A stretch of DNA of 64,000 bases from contig CANCDR010000002.1 in assembly GCA_947374865.1 (NCBI GenBank), positions 242,773-306,772 of the forward strand. The letters are read 5' to 3'. Under the pieces are notes generated by a model that made no database searches, had not been told where the DNA came from, and saw only the letters and a program-made list of their open reading frames with translations. The DNA is from Oxalobacteraceae bacterium (GTDB taxonomy: Bacteria; Pseudomonadota; Gammaproteobacteria; Burkholderiales; Burkholderiaceae_D). A program made the translations under genes and the position numbers. Positions 37,835 to 48,478 of the stretch are shown here, in pieces. Each line of letters starts with the position of its first letter. Positions within the stretch are counted from its first letter, which is position 1.

Positions 37835-38335
37835 ATGTCCACTCAGCTTCCCATTGCCCAATCACCCGAATTCGACACGGCCTATTTTCGTGCCGCCCTT
37901 TCGCAATTTGCTACCGGTGTGACAATTATTACTACCCGTCTGCCCGACGGCAGCTTCCATGGGCTGACGGTCAGTTCATTTAATACCGTCTCCCTCAGTC
38001 CGCCGCTGGTCTTGTGGTGTCTGTCCAATAATGCGGGGAGCATGCCGGCCTTCTCGGCCAATTCGCATTATGTGATTAACGTCTTGGCAGCTGATCAGGA
38101 AGAATTGGCCATGCATTTTTCCCGTCGCACCGAAAATCGCTTCGATAACGTGGATTACACGCTTTCACGCAGCGGCATGCCGATTCTTAATGGTGCGGTG
38201 GCCTGGTTCGAATGCCATAACCGTAGTCGCTATCAAGAAGGTGACCACGTGATTTTTGTGGGCGAAGTCGAACGCTGCGAATCTGCGCCAGCACCGGCCT
38301 TGGTTTTTCACGCTGGCCGTTTTAGTTCAACCTGA
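37835..38335 (+). CDS. Flavin reductase-like protein (FMN-binding split barrel)
   Basis: The protein is 166 residues from the ATG at 37835; AAGGA lies 13 bp upstream. It has the flavin reductase domain pattern: FRAALSQFATGVTIITTRLPDG in part, LTVSSFNTVSLSPPLVLWC, and EGDHVIFVGEVERCE. It would supply reduced FMN or FAD to a partner oxygenase, which is not evident nearby. The next gene, glutaryl-CoA dehydrogenase, follows after 30 bp and may be co-transcribed; no functional link is known. It is divergent from msrA. Confidence 0.9.
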   Translation: MSTQLPIAQSPEFDTAYFRAALSQFATGVTIITTRLPDGSFHGLTVSSFNTVSLSPPLVLWCLSNNAGSMPAFSANSHYVINVLAADQEELAMHFSRRTENRFDNVDYTLSRSGMPILNGAVAWFECHNRSRYQEGDHVIFVGEVERCESAPAPALVFHAGRFSST

Positions 38336-38365
38336 GTCAAGCTGATCCATCATCCAAGGAACGCC

Positions 38366-39574
38366 ATGTCATCTTTATCGAGGACCACATTGAGCGCCAC
38401 ATCGTCTGTCCGCTTTCAATGGGATGATCCGCTACTGATCGATCAGCAGCTCAGCGAAGAAGAACGCATGGTGCGCGACGCTGCACAGGCGTATAGCCAG
38501 GACAAACTCCAGCCGCGCATTCTCGAAGCCTTTCGACATGAAAAAACCGATGCGAGTATTTTCCGTGAAATGGGCGCGCTGGGTCTGTTGGGGCCGACGA
38601 TTCCCGAGCAATACGGCGGGCCGGGTCTCAGCTACGTCAGCTACGGCTTGATCGCGCGCGAAATCGAACGGGTCGATTCCGGCTATCGTTCCATGATGAG
38701 TGTGCAGTCCTCTCTGGTGATGTTACCCATTTACGAATTCGGCACCGAAGCGCAGCGCCAAAAATATTTACCCCGCCTAGCCACTGGCGAATCGATTGGC
38801 TGCTTTGGCCTGACCGAACCGGATCACGGCTCCGATGCCGGTGCCATGCTCACGCGGGCGAAAAAAGTCGCCGGCGGTTATCAGCTGTCCGGCGCGAAGA
38901 TGTGGATTTCCAATGCGCCCATTGCCGATGTGCTGGTCGTATGGGCCAAGGATGATGAAGGTGCCATTCGCGGCTTCATACTTGAAAAGGGCATGGCGGG
39001 TCTGTCGACGCCGGCCATTCATGGCAAGTTCGGACTGCGCGCCTCGATCACGGGGGAAATTGTGATGGACAAGGTGTTCTGTCCGGAAGAAAACGCCTTC
39101 CCCGATGTGCGCGGATTAAAGGGCCCTTTTACCTGTCTTAACTCTGCGCGCTATGGGATTGCCTGGGGTGCACTGGGCGCAGCCGAAGCTTGCTGGCATA
39201 TCGCCCGTCAATATACGCTGGATCGTCAGCAGTTCGGTCGTCCTCTGGCAGCCAATCAGCTGATCCAGAAAAAACTGGTCGACATGCAGACCGAAATCAC
39301 GCTCGCCCTGCAGGCTTGTCTGCGACTGGGACGTATGAAGGATGCGGGCACGGCGGCAGTAGAAATCACCTCCATCATGAAGCGTAATTCCTGCGGCAAG
39401 GCGCTGGACGTGGCCCGCATGGCGCGCGATATGTTGGGTGGAAATGGCATTTCCGACGAATATGGCGTGATCCGTCACATGGTCAATCTGGAGGTGGTCA
39501 ATACCTATGAAGGCACGCACGATATCCACGCACTGATTTTGGGACGGGCGCAGACCGGTATCGCGGCATTTTAG
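38366..39574 (+). CDS. gcdH: Glutaryl-CoA dehydrogenase
   Basis: The 402-residue FAD enzyme of the acyl-CoA dehydrogenase family oxidises and decarboxylates glutaryl-CoA to crotonyl-CoA in lysine and tryptophan breakdown. Specific marks are [50 protein letters not shown] and [17 protein letters not shown], with the catalytic base Glu382 in [14 protein letters not shown]. The start has a weak ribosome site (AAGGA, 6 bp). A strong bidirectional terminator follows. Confidence 0.96.
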   Translation: MSSLSRTTLSATSSVRFQWDDPLLIDQQLSEEERMVRDAAQAYSQDKLQPRILEAFRHEKTDASIFREMGALGLLGPTIPEQYGGPGLSYVSYGLIAREIERVDSGYRSMMSVQSSLVMLPIYEFGTEAQRQKYLPRLATGESIGCFGLTEPDHGSDAGAMLTRAKKVAGGYQLSGAKMWISNAPIADVLVVWAKDDEGAIRGFILEKGMAGLSTPAIHGKFGLRASITGEIVMDKVFCPEENAFPDVRGLKGPFTCLNSARYGIAWGALGAAEACWHIARQYTLDRQQFGRPLAANQLIQKKLVDMQTEITLALQACLRLGRMKDAGTAAVEITSIMKRNSCGKALDVARMARDMLGGNGISDEYGVIRHMVNLEVVNTYEGTHDIHALILGRAQTGIAAF

Positions 39575-39589
39575 CGCGCATCGTACATA

Positions 39590-39631
39590 AAAAAAGCCGG
39601 CTTTCAGTTTGAACTGAAAGCCGGCTTTTTT
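39590..39631. terminator. Strong bidirectional terminator between gcdH and ompW
   Basis: A 20-bp stem with A-tract and T-tract ends (GCCGGCTTTCAGTT pairing with AACTGAAAGCCGGC, loop TG) lies between convergent genes. The T-run on each strand makes it able to stop transcription from both sides. Confidence 0.93.
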
Positions 39632-39669
39632 ATGCAACAGCGACCGGGTGTGCCGGCGCTGTCTGCTAC

Positions 39670-40341
39670 TTAAAACCCAGTCGATACACCGACAGTGAAG
39701 ACTACCGGACGCAAATCAATCTGCGTTTTGCGATCAATGCTGCCGGTAGAGGCCACCATGTCGGTCTTGACTCTGGCTAATGCCACGGAGGCGTTCAGCG
39801 ACCACTGATCTGTGACCTTCAGATTCAGTCCGGCCTGAGCAGCTGCGCCGAGCGAATTTTTCAACGTCGTCGATGTCGGACCGCCACTGGCAAGATTACC
39901 TGAGGCAGTCGAGGTGATGGCATAAAAATGGGTGAAATTCACACCCACGCCGACGTAGGGACGCCAAGTCGCGCCTTCCTTGCCAAAGTTATAGTTCACC
40001 AGGACTGTTGGTCCGGCTTGCTTGACGGTCGAAATTTCACCGAATGGGGCCAGCGTGCCACGGCCCTTGATGCTGTGCTGGGGTGGAATTCCCAGCAGTA
40101 CATTAATATCCCAGTTCTGATCTAAATGACGCGTATAACCAATGCTCAGCGTGGTAGCGTCGGCGACGTTGATGCCTGCTGGCTGTGGCGTCAAAAAGGC
40201 CGGACCATTGCTGGTGAAGTCGGCTGACTTGGAATGCACGCCAATGTAGGAGACACCAACTTGCAGAACGTTGTCGGCGCTAAAGGCGGCCATGGATACC
40301 AACGCCAGTGCGACGCCTGCTGCGATTTGTTGAATTTTCAC
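39670..40341 (-). CDS. ompW: OmpW-family outer membrane protein
   Basis: The 223-residue protein has a signal peptide (AGVALALVSMAAFSA-DN) and an 8-stranded barrel pattern ending in a terminal Phe (VFTVGVSTGF). LQVGVSYIGV at the start, WRPYVGVGVNFTHFY in the middle and LSLNASVALARVKTD-like strands are typical of OmpW/AlkL. The family forms a narrow channel for hydrophobic molecules. It follows a lipase-like lipoprotein by 26 bp in the same direction, so it may import products of that enzyme. Confidence 0.93.
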   Translation of the reverse strand: MKIQQIAAGVALALVSMAAFSADNVLQVGVSYIGVHSKSADFTSNGPAFLTPQPAGINVADATTLSIGYTRHLDQNWDINVLLGIPPQHSIKGRGTLAPFGEISTVKQAGPTVLVNYNFGKEGATWRPYVGVGVNFTHFYAITSTASGNLASGGPTSTTLKNSLGAAAQAGLNLKVTDQWSLNASVALARVKTDMVASTGSIDRKTQIDLRPVVFTVGVSTGF

Positions 40342-40367
40342 GATTTTATCCTCGTTATTAGTGATTG

Positions 40368-41900
40368 TTAGCGTGCCAGTACGGATTGGAAGAAAGCCCG
40401 TGCAGCCGCATTACAAAACGGTGGTACCAGCGTGCCATGATAGACATTGGCCACGGCTACAGCCGGATCGGTCTTGGCGGCCACCGCAGCGGCGATCGTC
40501 GAAGACTTGGATTGACCAAAGCCGACCTTGGCGGCAGCAAACGGATCCGCCGCACTCGTCGGTGCAGAATCAACGTCGAGCACTGTCAGCGCTGCAGCAG
40601 GCATGCCGTTAGAGAGGAAATAAGCCTGCGTTGCCTGCGTGCTGGCAAAGAACACCGTCGGATCACCATTACCACCGCACAGCATCGTCGGTACCTTCGG
40701 AATGTAGGTGCGCAAATCGTTCTTCACGCCGGCCTTACGGAATGCATTGGCTGGTGCGCAGTTGAGCGGATTAGCTGGATTAGCGTTGCAAGGATTTTTC
40801 TGCGCATCGGCCAAGACTGTATTACGGAAAGTGGCCTTGATCAAATTGCCGTCGCCAAAAAAGGCCGCAAAGGCTGGCGAGGATGGTCCTGGCAGGGAGG
40901 CTTTGGCAAACATGGCCAAGGCTGGTAATTTATTCGCGGCGAACAGGCCGTTGAAGGTCAAGGCGCCTGGCAGCAGGGTTTCAATCCCATTTGCATACGG
41001 ATCTTCATAGATTTCACTCGGCGAGGCGTACAGGCCGCCATACGATTTCTGCCAGCTGGTACTGAGCATTGGCAGGAATACGGTACCACCGGCGTTCGGG
41101 CTGCCGGCAAAGGTTACGTCACCTAACAACGACATGGCATACGGGCCTGATAAACCAGCCAGTGCCGTGACGTTGAACTCCGTAGCGTAACTCGTTTGCA
41201 TGGCGCGCTGTGTGGCCATCGCCACGTGACCACCTTGCGAATAACCGCTGATGACGAGCTTGCCAGAGTCGGCTGCACCAATGTTGGCAAACGCCTTACG
41301 CGCTGCGCGCAGGGCATCGATCATGTCATTGGCTTGCTGTTCAGCGTTCAGGTAAGGATGGTATGGCAAGGACGACGTATCGTAGCCGGCATAGTTTGGC
41401 GCGACCACAATAAAGCCCTGCGCAGCATACATGGCGGCCGCTAATGAGGCCTCGGAATTGTCCCGCAGGTTGGCCATGTTGAAGGCTTTTTCCACCGTCG
41501 TGCCATGTGCGTACAAGATCACCGGACGTGGGCCGGTACAGGCTGGATCTGTTCCTGACGGGACCATGATAGCGCCGGTCGCATCGGTCGCTTCGTTCGC
41601 GCCGCCGACGGTGGCGTACTTCATGTAGTAGGTCGAAATGGCGCACTTCGGTACGCCGGTCACGGTCGTGACACCAGGCGAGCCGGCTTCGAGCATAGCG
41701 GCAAATGCTGCCGGCTCGAGCTTGGCGACGGCTGTGCCATTCGACTGGGGAATCGGCACCAGATTAGGCGGATTGGCAAACAGCGTGCCGCGCGCAGTCG
41801 TATTGTCGATCGTGGGTCCTGCACTGCCGCTCGTACCACCACAGCCGGCCAAAATGGCAAGGACGAGTATGCTCGCCGCACATTGAAATTGACGCATCAT
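40368..41900 (-). CDS. Secreted lipase-like alpha/beta hydrolase lipoprotein
   Basis: The 510-residue protein has a lipoprotein signal with lipobox LAGC (Cys20), so it should be anchored in the outer membrane or periplasm. The alpha/beta hydrolase core has the nucleophile elbow GYSQGGHVAMA (Ser221), a likely Asp in CGGNGDPTVFF and His in VYHGTLVPPF near the end. The fold and length suggest a secretory-lipase-type esterase (LIP family), but the substrate could be a polyester or ester of another kind. It is transcribed ahead of OmpW. A 271-bp region upstream has no gene. Confidence 0.85.
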   Translation of the reverse strand: MMRQFQCAASILVLAILAGCGGTSGSAGPTIDNTTARGTLFANPPNLVPIPQSNGTAVAKLEPAAFAAMLEAGSPGVTTVTGVPKCAISTYYMKYATVGGANEATDATGAIMVPSGTDPACTGPRPVILYAHGTTVEKAFNMANLRDNSEASLAAAMYAAQGFIVVAPNYAGYDTSSLPYHPYLNAEQQANDMIDALRAARKAFANIGAADSGKLVISGYSQGGHVAMATQRAMQTSYATEFNVTALAGLSGPYAMSLLGDVTFAGSPNAGGTVFLPMLSTSWQKSYGGLYASPSEIYEDPYANGIETLLPGALTFNGLFAANKLPALAMFAKASLPGPSSPAFAAFFGDGNLIKATFRNTVLADAQKNPCNANPANPLNCAPANAFRKAGVKNDLRTYIPKVPTMLCGGNGDPTVFFASTQATQAYFLSNGMPAAALTVLDVDSAPTSAADPFAAAKVGFGQSKSSTIAAAVAAKTDPAVAVANVYHGTLVPPFCNAAARAFFQSVLAR

Positions 41901-42171
41901 GTCTCCAGATTATCAGCATAACGAAGCGGCGCCAGTGACTCCGAAAGTTCAGGGAGCCCACCTGACAACCCAACGCTAATTTTTTAAATACGGTCTGCAA
42001 AGTTACAGACTATTTTTACCCTTTCAGCAGCCATGCATCGTCGCGTAGAAATGAACGTACGTGCACTTTTGCTGTACGGCAAGTGTGCCATAAGTTGGCA
42101 GATTATTGAATTAAGTTTTACGTGAGACAGGAGGATCAGCCGCTAAGCTGTGGCAAAAATTTCTTTATTTG

Positions 42172-43185
42172 CTAAATTGCTATCTCGAGGCGTTGCAGAA
42201 TGCCGCTCGAATCAAAAGCCGCCCGACGCAGACGGTCGGCGATGCCTTGCCATGCTTCGCCGGCCGGGGGCGAGACGACCAGTATCAATTCAGCCTGTAC
42301 GGCATCCATGCTACGCAGTGCAGCATACAGATCGTGCGCGGCACCGGCCGGATCCGCTGGAAGTGCGAAATAAGCTTTGGCACCGGCAGGTGGCTGGGTA
42401 AAGTAATGAATCAGGGTGAAGCGCCGGCCGGATTGCAATAGTCGCTGGCACAAGGCAGCACATTGATCAGCCTCGACTAATGCCACCGGCGTGGCCGGCG
42501 CATAGTGGGCTTCGAGGCTACCTGAGGCGCGCGGTGCGGCAGCATCGGCCAGCTTGGGCAGCACGCCGATGACCTGGGCAATCTGTGTGCGACTGATGTG
42601 TCCGGGGCGAAGCAAGACCGGTCCGACACTATCCATGCGCGACAGATCAAGAATCGTCGATTCTATGCCGACCTCGCTTTGGCCGCCATCGAGGATTCGT
42701 TCAATCAGGGGTTCGGCACCAAATTCGCTGCGCACATGTTGCGCACTGGTCGGACTGACATGACCAAACTTATTGGCCGAAGGCGCAGCAATACCACCCC
42801 GACCATCTTTAAAAGCACGCAGCAGCGCGATGGCCACCGGATGCGATGGGCAGCGCAGGCCGATCGAATCCTGACCGCCGGTGACAGCAGACGGAATATG
42901 CGCAGCGCGTTTGAGTATCAGCGTCAGCGGACCGGGCCAGAAGGCGGCCATGAGCAAAGAGGCCGCCGGTGGAATGTCTTGCGCCCAGTAGCCCACATCG
43001 GCGCCGGGTGCCAGATGCACAATCAGAGGATGATCGGAAGGCCGTCCCTTGGCGGTATAAATGCGCGCAACGGCTTGCGGATTTTCAGCATCAGCGCCCA
43101 GACCATAGACTGTTTCAGTGGGAAAGGCGACCAGACCGCCCTGCTCGAGCACCTGTGCGGCGGCCTGGATGACATCAGCGTCCAA
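42172..43185 (-). CDS. tsaC: L-threonylcarbamoyladenylate synthase (Sua5 type)
   Basis: The 337-residue enzyme makes threonylcarbamoyl-AMP for tRNA t6A37. The YrdC domain has FPTETVYGLGADAENPQAV in part, KGRPSDHPLIVHL, RCPSHPVAIALL and AAPSANKFGHVSPT; the linker SGSLEAHYAPATPV leads to a C-terminal Sua5 domain. With this domain it is the long form, unlike E. coli TsaC. It lies 3 bp after purK, at the end of the pur-glycolysis cluster. Together with tcdA in this window it covers two steps of ct6A formation. Confidence 0.95.
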   Translation of the reverse strand: MDADVIQAAAQVLEQGGLVAFPTETVYGLGADAENPQAVARIYTAKGRPSDHPLIVHLAPGADVGYWAQDIPPAASLLMAAFWPGPLTLILKRAAHIPSAVTGGQDSIGLRCPSHPVAIALLRAFKDGRGGIAAPSANKFGHVSPTSAQHVRSEFGAEPLIERILDGGQSEVGIESTILDLSRMDSVGPVLLRPGHISRTQIAQVIGVLPKLADAAAPRASGSLEAHYAPATPVALVEADQCAALCQRLLQSGRRFTLIHYFTQPPAGAKAYFALPADPAGAAHDLYAALRSMDAVQAELILVVSPPAGEAWQGIADRLRRAAFDSSGILQRLEIAI

Positions 43186-43188
43186 GAT

Positions 43189-44382
43189 TCAGAGCGCAAT
43201 ACCAAGGACGCCACAGGCCTGCTGCAGCTGCTGTTGCGCCGCCGCCAGCGTGGGAGCGATGAAGGTGATGTGCCCCATCTTGCGTCCACGACGGGCATCG
43301 TGCTTGCCGTACAAATGCAGGCAGGCGCCCGGCAAGGTCAGAATCTGTTCCCAGGCCGGTTCACGCGGCGCATCACTGCCCTCGGCAAACCACAGATCAC
43401 CCAAGAGATTGAGCATTACTGCGGGTGAATGCTGGCGTGTTTCCCCAAGCGGCAGACGTGCCATGGCCCGCACCTGCTGAGCAAACTGGCTGGTGCTACA
43501 GGCGTCGATCGTGTAATGGCCGCTGTTATGCGGACGCGGCGCCATTTCATTGACCACTAGTGAGCCGTCTTGCAGGATAAAAAATTCGATGCACAGCACG
43601 CCCACATAATCGAGCTGATGAATGATAGCCAAGGTCGCCGCCTGGGCTTGCGCAGCGATGGATGCACTCACGTTCGGACTCGGTACCGTGGTGGTAAAGA
43701 GGATGCCATCCCGATGCACGTTCTCAGCGATGGGATACACCACTGCCTGGCCATCTGCGCCACGGGCGGCGAGCACCGAAATTTCGAACGCCAGCGGGAG
43801 CATTTGTTCCAGCACACAGGACGCGCCCTGCATCGTGTTCAAAGCGCGTAAGGCCGCAGCCCGGTCGGCTACACGAATCTGCCCCTTGCCGTCGTAACCC
43901 AAACGGATCGTCTTCAAAATGCCGGGAAACAGATGATCCGGCGCGTTCGCAACATCGGCCGCTGATTCAATCAGCGCGTGCGCTGCCGGTCCGACCTGAG
44001 AGCTCGCGGCACAGCGCAGAAAAAATGCCTTTTCCAGCATGCGGTCTTGCGCGATTGAGACAGCTTGAGCGGCCGGCGCCACGAAACGCGTTTGCGCTAA
44101 CAGCGCAAGACTCTGTGCCGGGACGTTTTCAAACTCGGTCGTCACTGCGAGGCATTTTTCTGCCAGCTGCGTTAATCCTTGCGCGTCATCGTAAGCGGCG
44201 CAAATATGCGCATCAGCGACCTGCGCGGCCGGACAATCCGCCGCCGGTTCTAGCACCATGATCTGGTAGCCCATGGCTTGCGCAGCATGTGCCAACATTC
44301 GCCCCAGTTGACCACCACCCATCACGCCCAACCAGGCCGGCGGTGTGGCACGGGGAATCAGGGCCGGCTGCTGTTCACTCAT
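43189..44382 (-). CDS. purK: 5-(carboxyamino)imidazole ribonucleotide synthase
   Basis: The 397-residue ATP-grasp enzyme carboxylates AIR to N5-CAIR in purine synthesis. It has GVMGGGQLGRMLAHAAQAMG at the start, KTIRLGYDGKGQIRV and EFFILQDGSLVVNEMAPRPHNSGHYTIDAC in part, all characteristic. It overlaps purE by 4 bp (ATGA), so translation is coupled and the product is passed to PurE. Confidence 0.97.
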   Translation of the reverse strand: MSEQQPALIPRATPPAWLGVMGGGQLGRMLAHAAQAMGYQIMVLEPAADCPAAQVADAHICAAYDDAQGLTQLAEKCLAVTTEFENVPAQSLALLAQTRFVAPAAQAVSIAQDRMLEKAFFLRCAASSQVGPAAHALIESAADVANAPDHLFPGILKTIRLGYDGKGQIRVADRAAALRALNTMQGASCVLEQMLPLAFEISVLAARGADGQAVVYPIAENVHRDGILFTTTVPSPNVSASIAAQAQAATLAIIHQLDYVGVLCIEFFILQDGSLVVNEMAPRPHNSGHYTIDACSTSQFAQQVRAMARLPLGETRQHSPAVMLNLLGDLWFAEGSDAPREPAWEQILTLPGACLHLYGKHDARRGRKMGHITFIAPTLAAAQQQLQQACGVLGIAL

Positions 44383-44882
44383 GGGGCGGGAGGCAAAGTC
44401 ATGTTCAAGGCGATCTGCGTTTGCCGTTCGCGATATGCTTGTAGCCGCTGCGCGAGTCCAGCATCCGTGGTGGCTAGCATGGCGATTGCATACAAGGCGG
44501 CATTGGCAGCGCCCGCCTCGCCGATAGCGAAGGTCGCGACCGGAATCCCCTTAGGCATTTGCACGATCGACAGCAGCGAATCTTCACCTCGTAAATATTT
44601 GGAGGGGACCGGCACACCGAGCACCGGCACGATCGTCTTGGCCGCGATCATGCCCGGCAGATGCGCCGCACCGCCAGCACCGGCGATGATGGCGCGCAGA
44701 CCGCGCTGGCTGGCTGAGCCGGCGTAGTCAAACATTCGGTCCGGCATGCGATGCGCTGATATCACCTGCGCTTCATGCGCGATACCGAACTCATTTAATA
44801 TCGCCACCGCATGCTGCATCACGTCCCAGTCGGACGAAGAACCCATCACGACACCGATCAAAGGCTGGCTGCTCTGCTGCAT
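44379..44882 (-). CDS. purE: N5-carboxyaminoimidazole ribonucleotide mutase
   Basis: The 167-residue class I PurE converts N5-CAIR to CAIR. It has VVMGSSSDWDVMQHA, the catalytic SAHRMPDRMFDYA and GAGGAAHLPGMIA. It starts 1 bp after the purC stop and overlaps purK, in the order purC-purE-purK. Confidence 0.97.
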   Translation of the reverse strand: MQQSSQPLIGVVMGSSSDWDVMQHAVAILNEFGIAHEAQVISAHRMPDRMFDYAGSASQRGLRAIIAGAGGAAHLPGMIAAKTIVPVLGVPVPSKYLRGEDSLLSIVQMPKGIPVATFAIGEAGAANAALYAIAMLATTDAGLAQRLQAYRERQTQIALNMTLPPAP

Positions 44883-44883
44883 A

Positions 44884-45780
44884 TTATTCCTTCAAGGTGG
44901 CGCCCGTCAGGCGCTCAAGTGCTTCGCGATATTTGGCACCAGTTTTGGCGATCACCTCGGCCGGCAAGGCGGGGGCTGGTGGCGTCTTTGGCCAGTCGTG
45001 CAGCGTTTCGAGGTAATCACGCACAAACTGTTTGTCGAAAGACGGCGGCGACATGCCGGGCGCGTAGGAATCGGCGGGCCAGAAGCGCGATGAATCGGCG
45101 GTCAGCACTTCGTCCATCAGATGCATGACACCCTGGTCATCCAGACCGAATTCGAATTTGGTATCGGCGATGATGATGCCGCGCGTCGCGGCGTAGTCGG
45201 CTGCTGCCTGGTAGAGCGCAATGCTCACGTCACGCATTTTATTGGCCAGTTCGCTGCCGAGACGCTCGGTCATGTCCGCGAAGCTGATGTTTTCGTCGTG
45301 CGCACCGAGCTCAGCTTTGGCGGCCGGCGTAAAAATCGGCGCCGCGAGCTTTTCTGCCTGACGCAGACCGGCTGGCAGCTTGATACCGCAGACCGCGCCA
45401 CTGTCCTGATAATCTTTCCAACCCGAGCCGATCAGATAACCGCGTACCACTGCTTCGACCAGAATCGGCTGCAGACGTTTGGCCACGACCGCACGACCAC
45501 GCACCTGATCCTGCTCGGCGGCGCTGACCACCGACTCCGGCGCAATACCTGTCAGATGATTCGGCACCACATGCTGGAGTTTTTCAAACCAAAAATTAGA
45601 CATCTGGTTGAGTACCAGACCCTTGCCGGGAATCGGTTCGTTGAGCACCACGTCGAAGGCCGACAAACGGTCGGTGGTGACGATCAAAATCTTGTCGTCG
45701 CCGACGGCGTAGTTATCGCGCACCTTGCCGTGACCGAGCAAAGGAAGAGAAGTAATACTGGTTTGATGCAAAGCGTTCAT
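44884..45780 (-). CDS. purC: SAICAR synthetase
   Basis: The 298-residue enzyme joins CAIR with aspartate. It has the N-terminal [30 protein letters not shown] in part, the [27 protein letters not shown] segment and [33 protein letters not shown] [14 protein letters not shown]. The length corresponds to the long betaproteobacterial form. It is the first of the pur genes after fba, 105 bp downstream of it. Confidence 0.97.
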   Translation of the reverse strand: MNALHQTSITSLPLLGHGKVRDNYAVGDDKILIVTTDRLSAFDVVLNEPIPGKGLVLNQMSNFWFEKLQHVVPNHLTGIAPESVVSAAEQDQVRGRAVVAKRLQPILVEAVVRGYLIGSGWKDYQDSGAVCGIKLPAGLRQAEKLAAPIFTPAAKAELGAHDENISFADMTERLGSELANKMRDVSIALYQAAADYAATRGIIIADTKFEFGLDDQGVMHLMDEVLTADSSRFWPADSYAPGMSPPSFDKQFVRDYLETLHDWPKTPPAPALPAEVIAKTGAKYREALERLTGATLKE

Positions 45781-45845
45781 GCGGTGTTTAAAAATGAGTA
45801 AAGTAAATGAATATCGTCAAAGAACACGGTCAATGCACCAGCAAA

Positions 45846-45874
45846 CTCAATGCGCAAATTGAATACGCATTGAG
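45846..45874 (-). other. Stem-loop between fba and purC
   Basis: CTCAATGCG and CGCATTGAG form a perfect 9-bp stem with an 11-nt A/T-rich loop. On the minus strand it follows fba by 11 bp, with only TTT after it. It could be a weak terminator or an mRNA-stability element separating fba from purC. Confidence 0.5.
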
Positions 45875-45885
45875 GCGCAGGCGAT

Positions 45886-46950
45886 TTACTGCACGACCTG
45901 CGACAGGTCGCCCTTCTTGTATTTTTCAGCCATTTTTTCCAATGGAACGACGCGAATTTTACCGCCCTGACCTTCACAGCCAAAGGATAAAAAGCGCGCC
46001 TTGCACACCATCATGGCAGCTTCACGCGCTGGCTTGAGGTAGTCGCGCGGATCAAACTTGGAAGGATTCTCAGCCAGATAACGCCGAATCGCACCCGTCA
46101 TCGCTAAACGAATATCGGTGTCGATATTAATCTTACGCACGCCGTGTTTGATGCCGAGCTGGATCTCTTCAACCGGCACGCCATAGGTCTCTTTCATATC
46201 GCCGCCAAATTCGCGTATCTCGGCCAGTAATTCTTGCGGCACCGATGAGGAACCATGCATCACCAGATGCGTGTTCGGAATCCGTGCGTGGATTTCCTTG
46301 ATACGCTCAATGGCTAAAATGTCGCCGGTAGGCTTACGTGAAAATTTATACGCGCCGTGCGAAGTGCCGATCGCGATCGCCAGTGCATCGCATTGGGTGC
46401 GCTGAACGAAATCAGCCGCTTGGGCGACGTCGGTGAGCAACTGCTCGCGCGTCATTTGGCCATCCGCGCCGTGACCATCTTCTTTGTCGCCCATCATGGT
46501 TTCGAGTGAACCTAGCACGCCCAGTTCGGCTTCGACCGTGATGCCGATAGCATGCGAAAATTCGACGACCTTGCGGGACACTTCCAGATTGTATTCGTAG
46601 CTGGCGACCGATTTGCCATCTTCCATGAGCGAGCCATCCATCATCACCGACGTAAAGCCGGACTTGATAGCTGCCATGCAGACGGCTGGCGACTGACCAT
46701 GATCCTGATGCATAACGACCGGAATATGCGGATACTGCTCAACCGCGGCTTCGATCAGATGGCGTAAAAACGCTTCGCCGGCATATTTACGTGCGCCTGC
46801 CGAAGCCTGCATGATAACGGGGGAACCGACTTCATCGGCGGCCTGCATGATGGCCGATACCTGCTCAAGATTATTGACGTTAAACGCCGGCAGGCCATAA
46901 CCATTTTCTGCTGCATGATCCAGCAATTGACGCATCGATACGAATGCCAT
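45886..46950 (-). CDS. fba: Class II fructose-1,6-bisphosphate aldolase
   Basis: The 354-residue zinc aldolase has [27 protein letters not shown] in part, the catalytic and metal-binding [19 protein letters not shown] and [10 protein letters not shown], and the C-terminal [21 protein letters not shown] in part. It is the class IIA/B type of Burkholderiales. It lies 28 bp downstream of pyk and is probably co-transcribed with it. Confidence 0.97.
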   Translation of the reverse strand: MAFVSMRQLLDHAAENGYGLPAFNVNNLEQVSAIMQAADEVGSPVIMQASAGARKYAGEAFLRHLIEAAVEQYPHIPVVMHQDHGQSPAVCMAAIKSGFTSVMMDGSLMEDGKSVASYEYNLEVSRKVVEFSHAIGITVEAELGVLGSLETMMGDKEDGHGADGQMTREQLLTDVAQAADFVQRTQCDALAIAIGTSHGAYKFSRKPTGDILAIERIKEIHARIPNTHLVMHGSSSVPQELLAEIREFGGDMKETYGVPVEEIQLGIKHGVRKINIDTDIRLAMTGAIRRYLAENPSKFDPRDYLKPAREAAMMVCKARFLSFGCEGQGGKIRVVPLEKMAEKYKKGDLSQVVQ

Positions 46951-46978
46951 GGTAAATCTCCAAATGAAAAAATTAAAT

Positions 46979-48412
46979 TCAATATTCGCCGATGCGCATG
47001 ATCTTGAGCGCGTTCGTGCCGCCGACTTGCCCCATCGGCTCGCCCCAGGTGACGACGATCATGTCGCCGGTTTCAACGAAGCCTTTTTCCAGCAACAGAT
47101 CCTGCGCGCCTTTTAATACGGCATCGGTATCGGTCGACTGCTGCAATTCCAGCGCGATCACGTTACGAAACAGCGAGGCCCTGCGTTGGGTCGCAACGTT
47201 GGGCGTGAGCGCAACGATCGGGATGTTGATGTTATGCCGGCTCATCCACAGCGCTGTGGACGCGGATTCGGTAAGTGCGGCGATGGCCTTGACCTGCAGA
47301 TGGTGCGCGGTGAACAAGGCACCATAGGCGATACTCTGGTCGATACGGGTAAACACCACGTTCATGAAATCGGCATCGAGGCGGTAGTCTTCCGACTTCT
47401 CGGCTTCCAGACAAACGGCGGCCATCACTTCCACCGTTTCAACCGGAAATTTACCGGAAGCGGTTTCTGCTGAGGTCATCACGGCATCGGTACCATCGAG
47501 CACCGCGTTGGCCACGTCAGAGACTTCGGCCCGGGTCGGCACGGCGTTGACGATCATCGATTCCATCATCTGCGTGGCAGTAATCGCCAGTTTATTGGAA
47601 GCGCGGGCCATTTTGATCATGCGCTTTTGCAGCGCTGGCACGGCGGCATTGCCGACTTCGACCGCCAAATCGCCACGCGCGACCATGATGCCGTCGGAGG
47701 CGTCGAGAATTTCCTGCAGTGCCGGAATGGCTTCGGCGCGTTCGATCTTGGCGATCATTTGCGGCCGGTGTTTGAAGGGCTCGCCGGCGATATTGGCCAG
47801 CTGTCGCGCCATCACCATATCGGTCGCATTTTTAGGAAACGATACCGCCACATAGTCAGCCCGAAAGCTCATCGCGGTACGGATATCTTCCATGTCTTTC
47901 GAGGTCAGGGCTGCCGCAGTCAGTCCGCCGCCCTGCCGGTTAATGCCTTTGTTATTCGACAGCTCACCGCCAATTTTGACATGGGTATGAATTTCATTGC
48001 CCAGAATACGGTCGACCACCAATACCACCAAACCATCATTGAGCAGCAAGACATCGGCCGGGCGCAAATCGCGCGGTAGTTCTTTGTAGTCCAGACCAAC
48101 GCGGTCCTGATTTCCCATTTCGCAGTCGGAATCGAGAATAAATTTTTCGCCGACGACGAGCGTGATTTTGTTATGTTCGAATTTGCCGACGCGGATTTTC
48201 GGACCCTGCAAATCGGCCATGATCGCGACTTCACGACCACAGATGGCGGCCGCTTCACGGACCATGGTGGCGCGGTCGATATGATCCTGCGCTTTACCAT
48301 GCGAAAAATTCAAACGCACCACATCTACGCCGGCGCGAATCATCGAGACCAGAATCTCGAGCGTGCTCGAAGCGGGACCGATCGTTGCAACAATTTTGGT
48401 AGCACGGCGCAT
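46979..48412 (-). CDS. pyk: Pyruvate kinase
   Basis: The 477-residue enzyme converts PEP and ADP to pyruvate and ATP. It has [29 protein letters not shown], the catalytic [18 protein letters not shown] with [48 protein letters not shown] in part, and the C-terminal domain. It follows pgk by 108 bp, a gap filled by an 11-bp tandem repeat. Confidence 0.97.
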   Translation of the reverse strand: MRRATKIVATIGPASSTLEILVSMIRAGVDVVRLNFSHGKAQDHIDRATMVREAAAICGREVAIMADLQGPKIRVGKFEHNKITLVVGEKFILDSDCEMGNQDRVGLDYKELPRDLRPADVLLLNDGLVVLVVDRILGNEIHTHVKIGGELSNNKGINRQGGGLTAAALTSKDMEDIRTAMSFRADYVAVSFPKNATDMVMARQLANIAGEPFKHRPQMIAKIERAEAIPALQEILDASDGIMVARGDLAVEVGNAAVPALQKRMIKMARASNKLAITATQMMESMIVNAVPTRAEVSDVANAVLDGTDAVMTSAETASGKFPVETVEVMAAVCLEAEKSEDYRLDADFMNVVFTRIDQSIAYGALFTAHHLQVKAIAALTESASTALWMSRHNINIPIVALTPNVATQRRASLFRNVIALELQQSTDTDAVLKGAQDLLLEKGFVETGDMIVVTWGEPMGQVGGTNALKIMRIGEY

Positions 48413-48478
48413 CAGGTCATCCTTTTAAAATATCAGCTCAGTACCACGCCAGCAGTTTGCGCGGCGCAGCTTTCAGTT

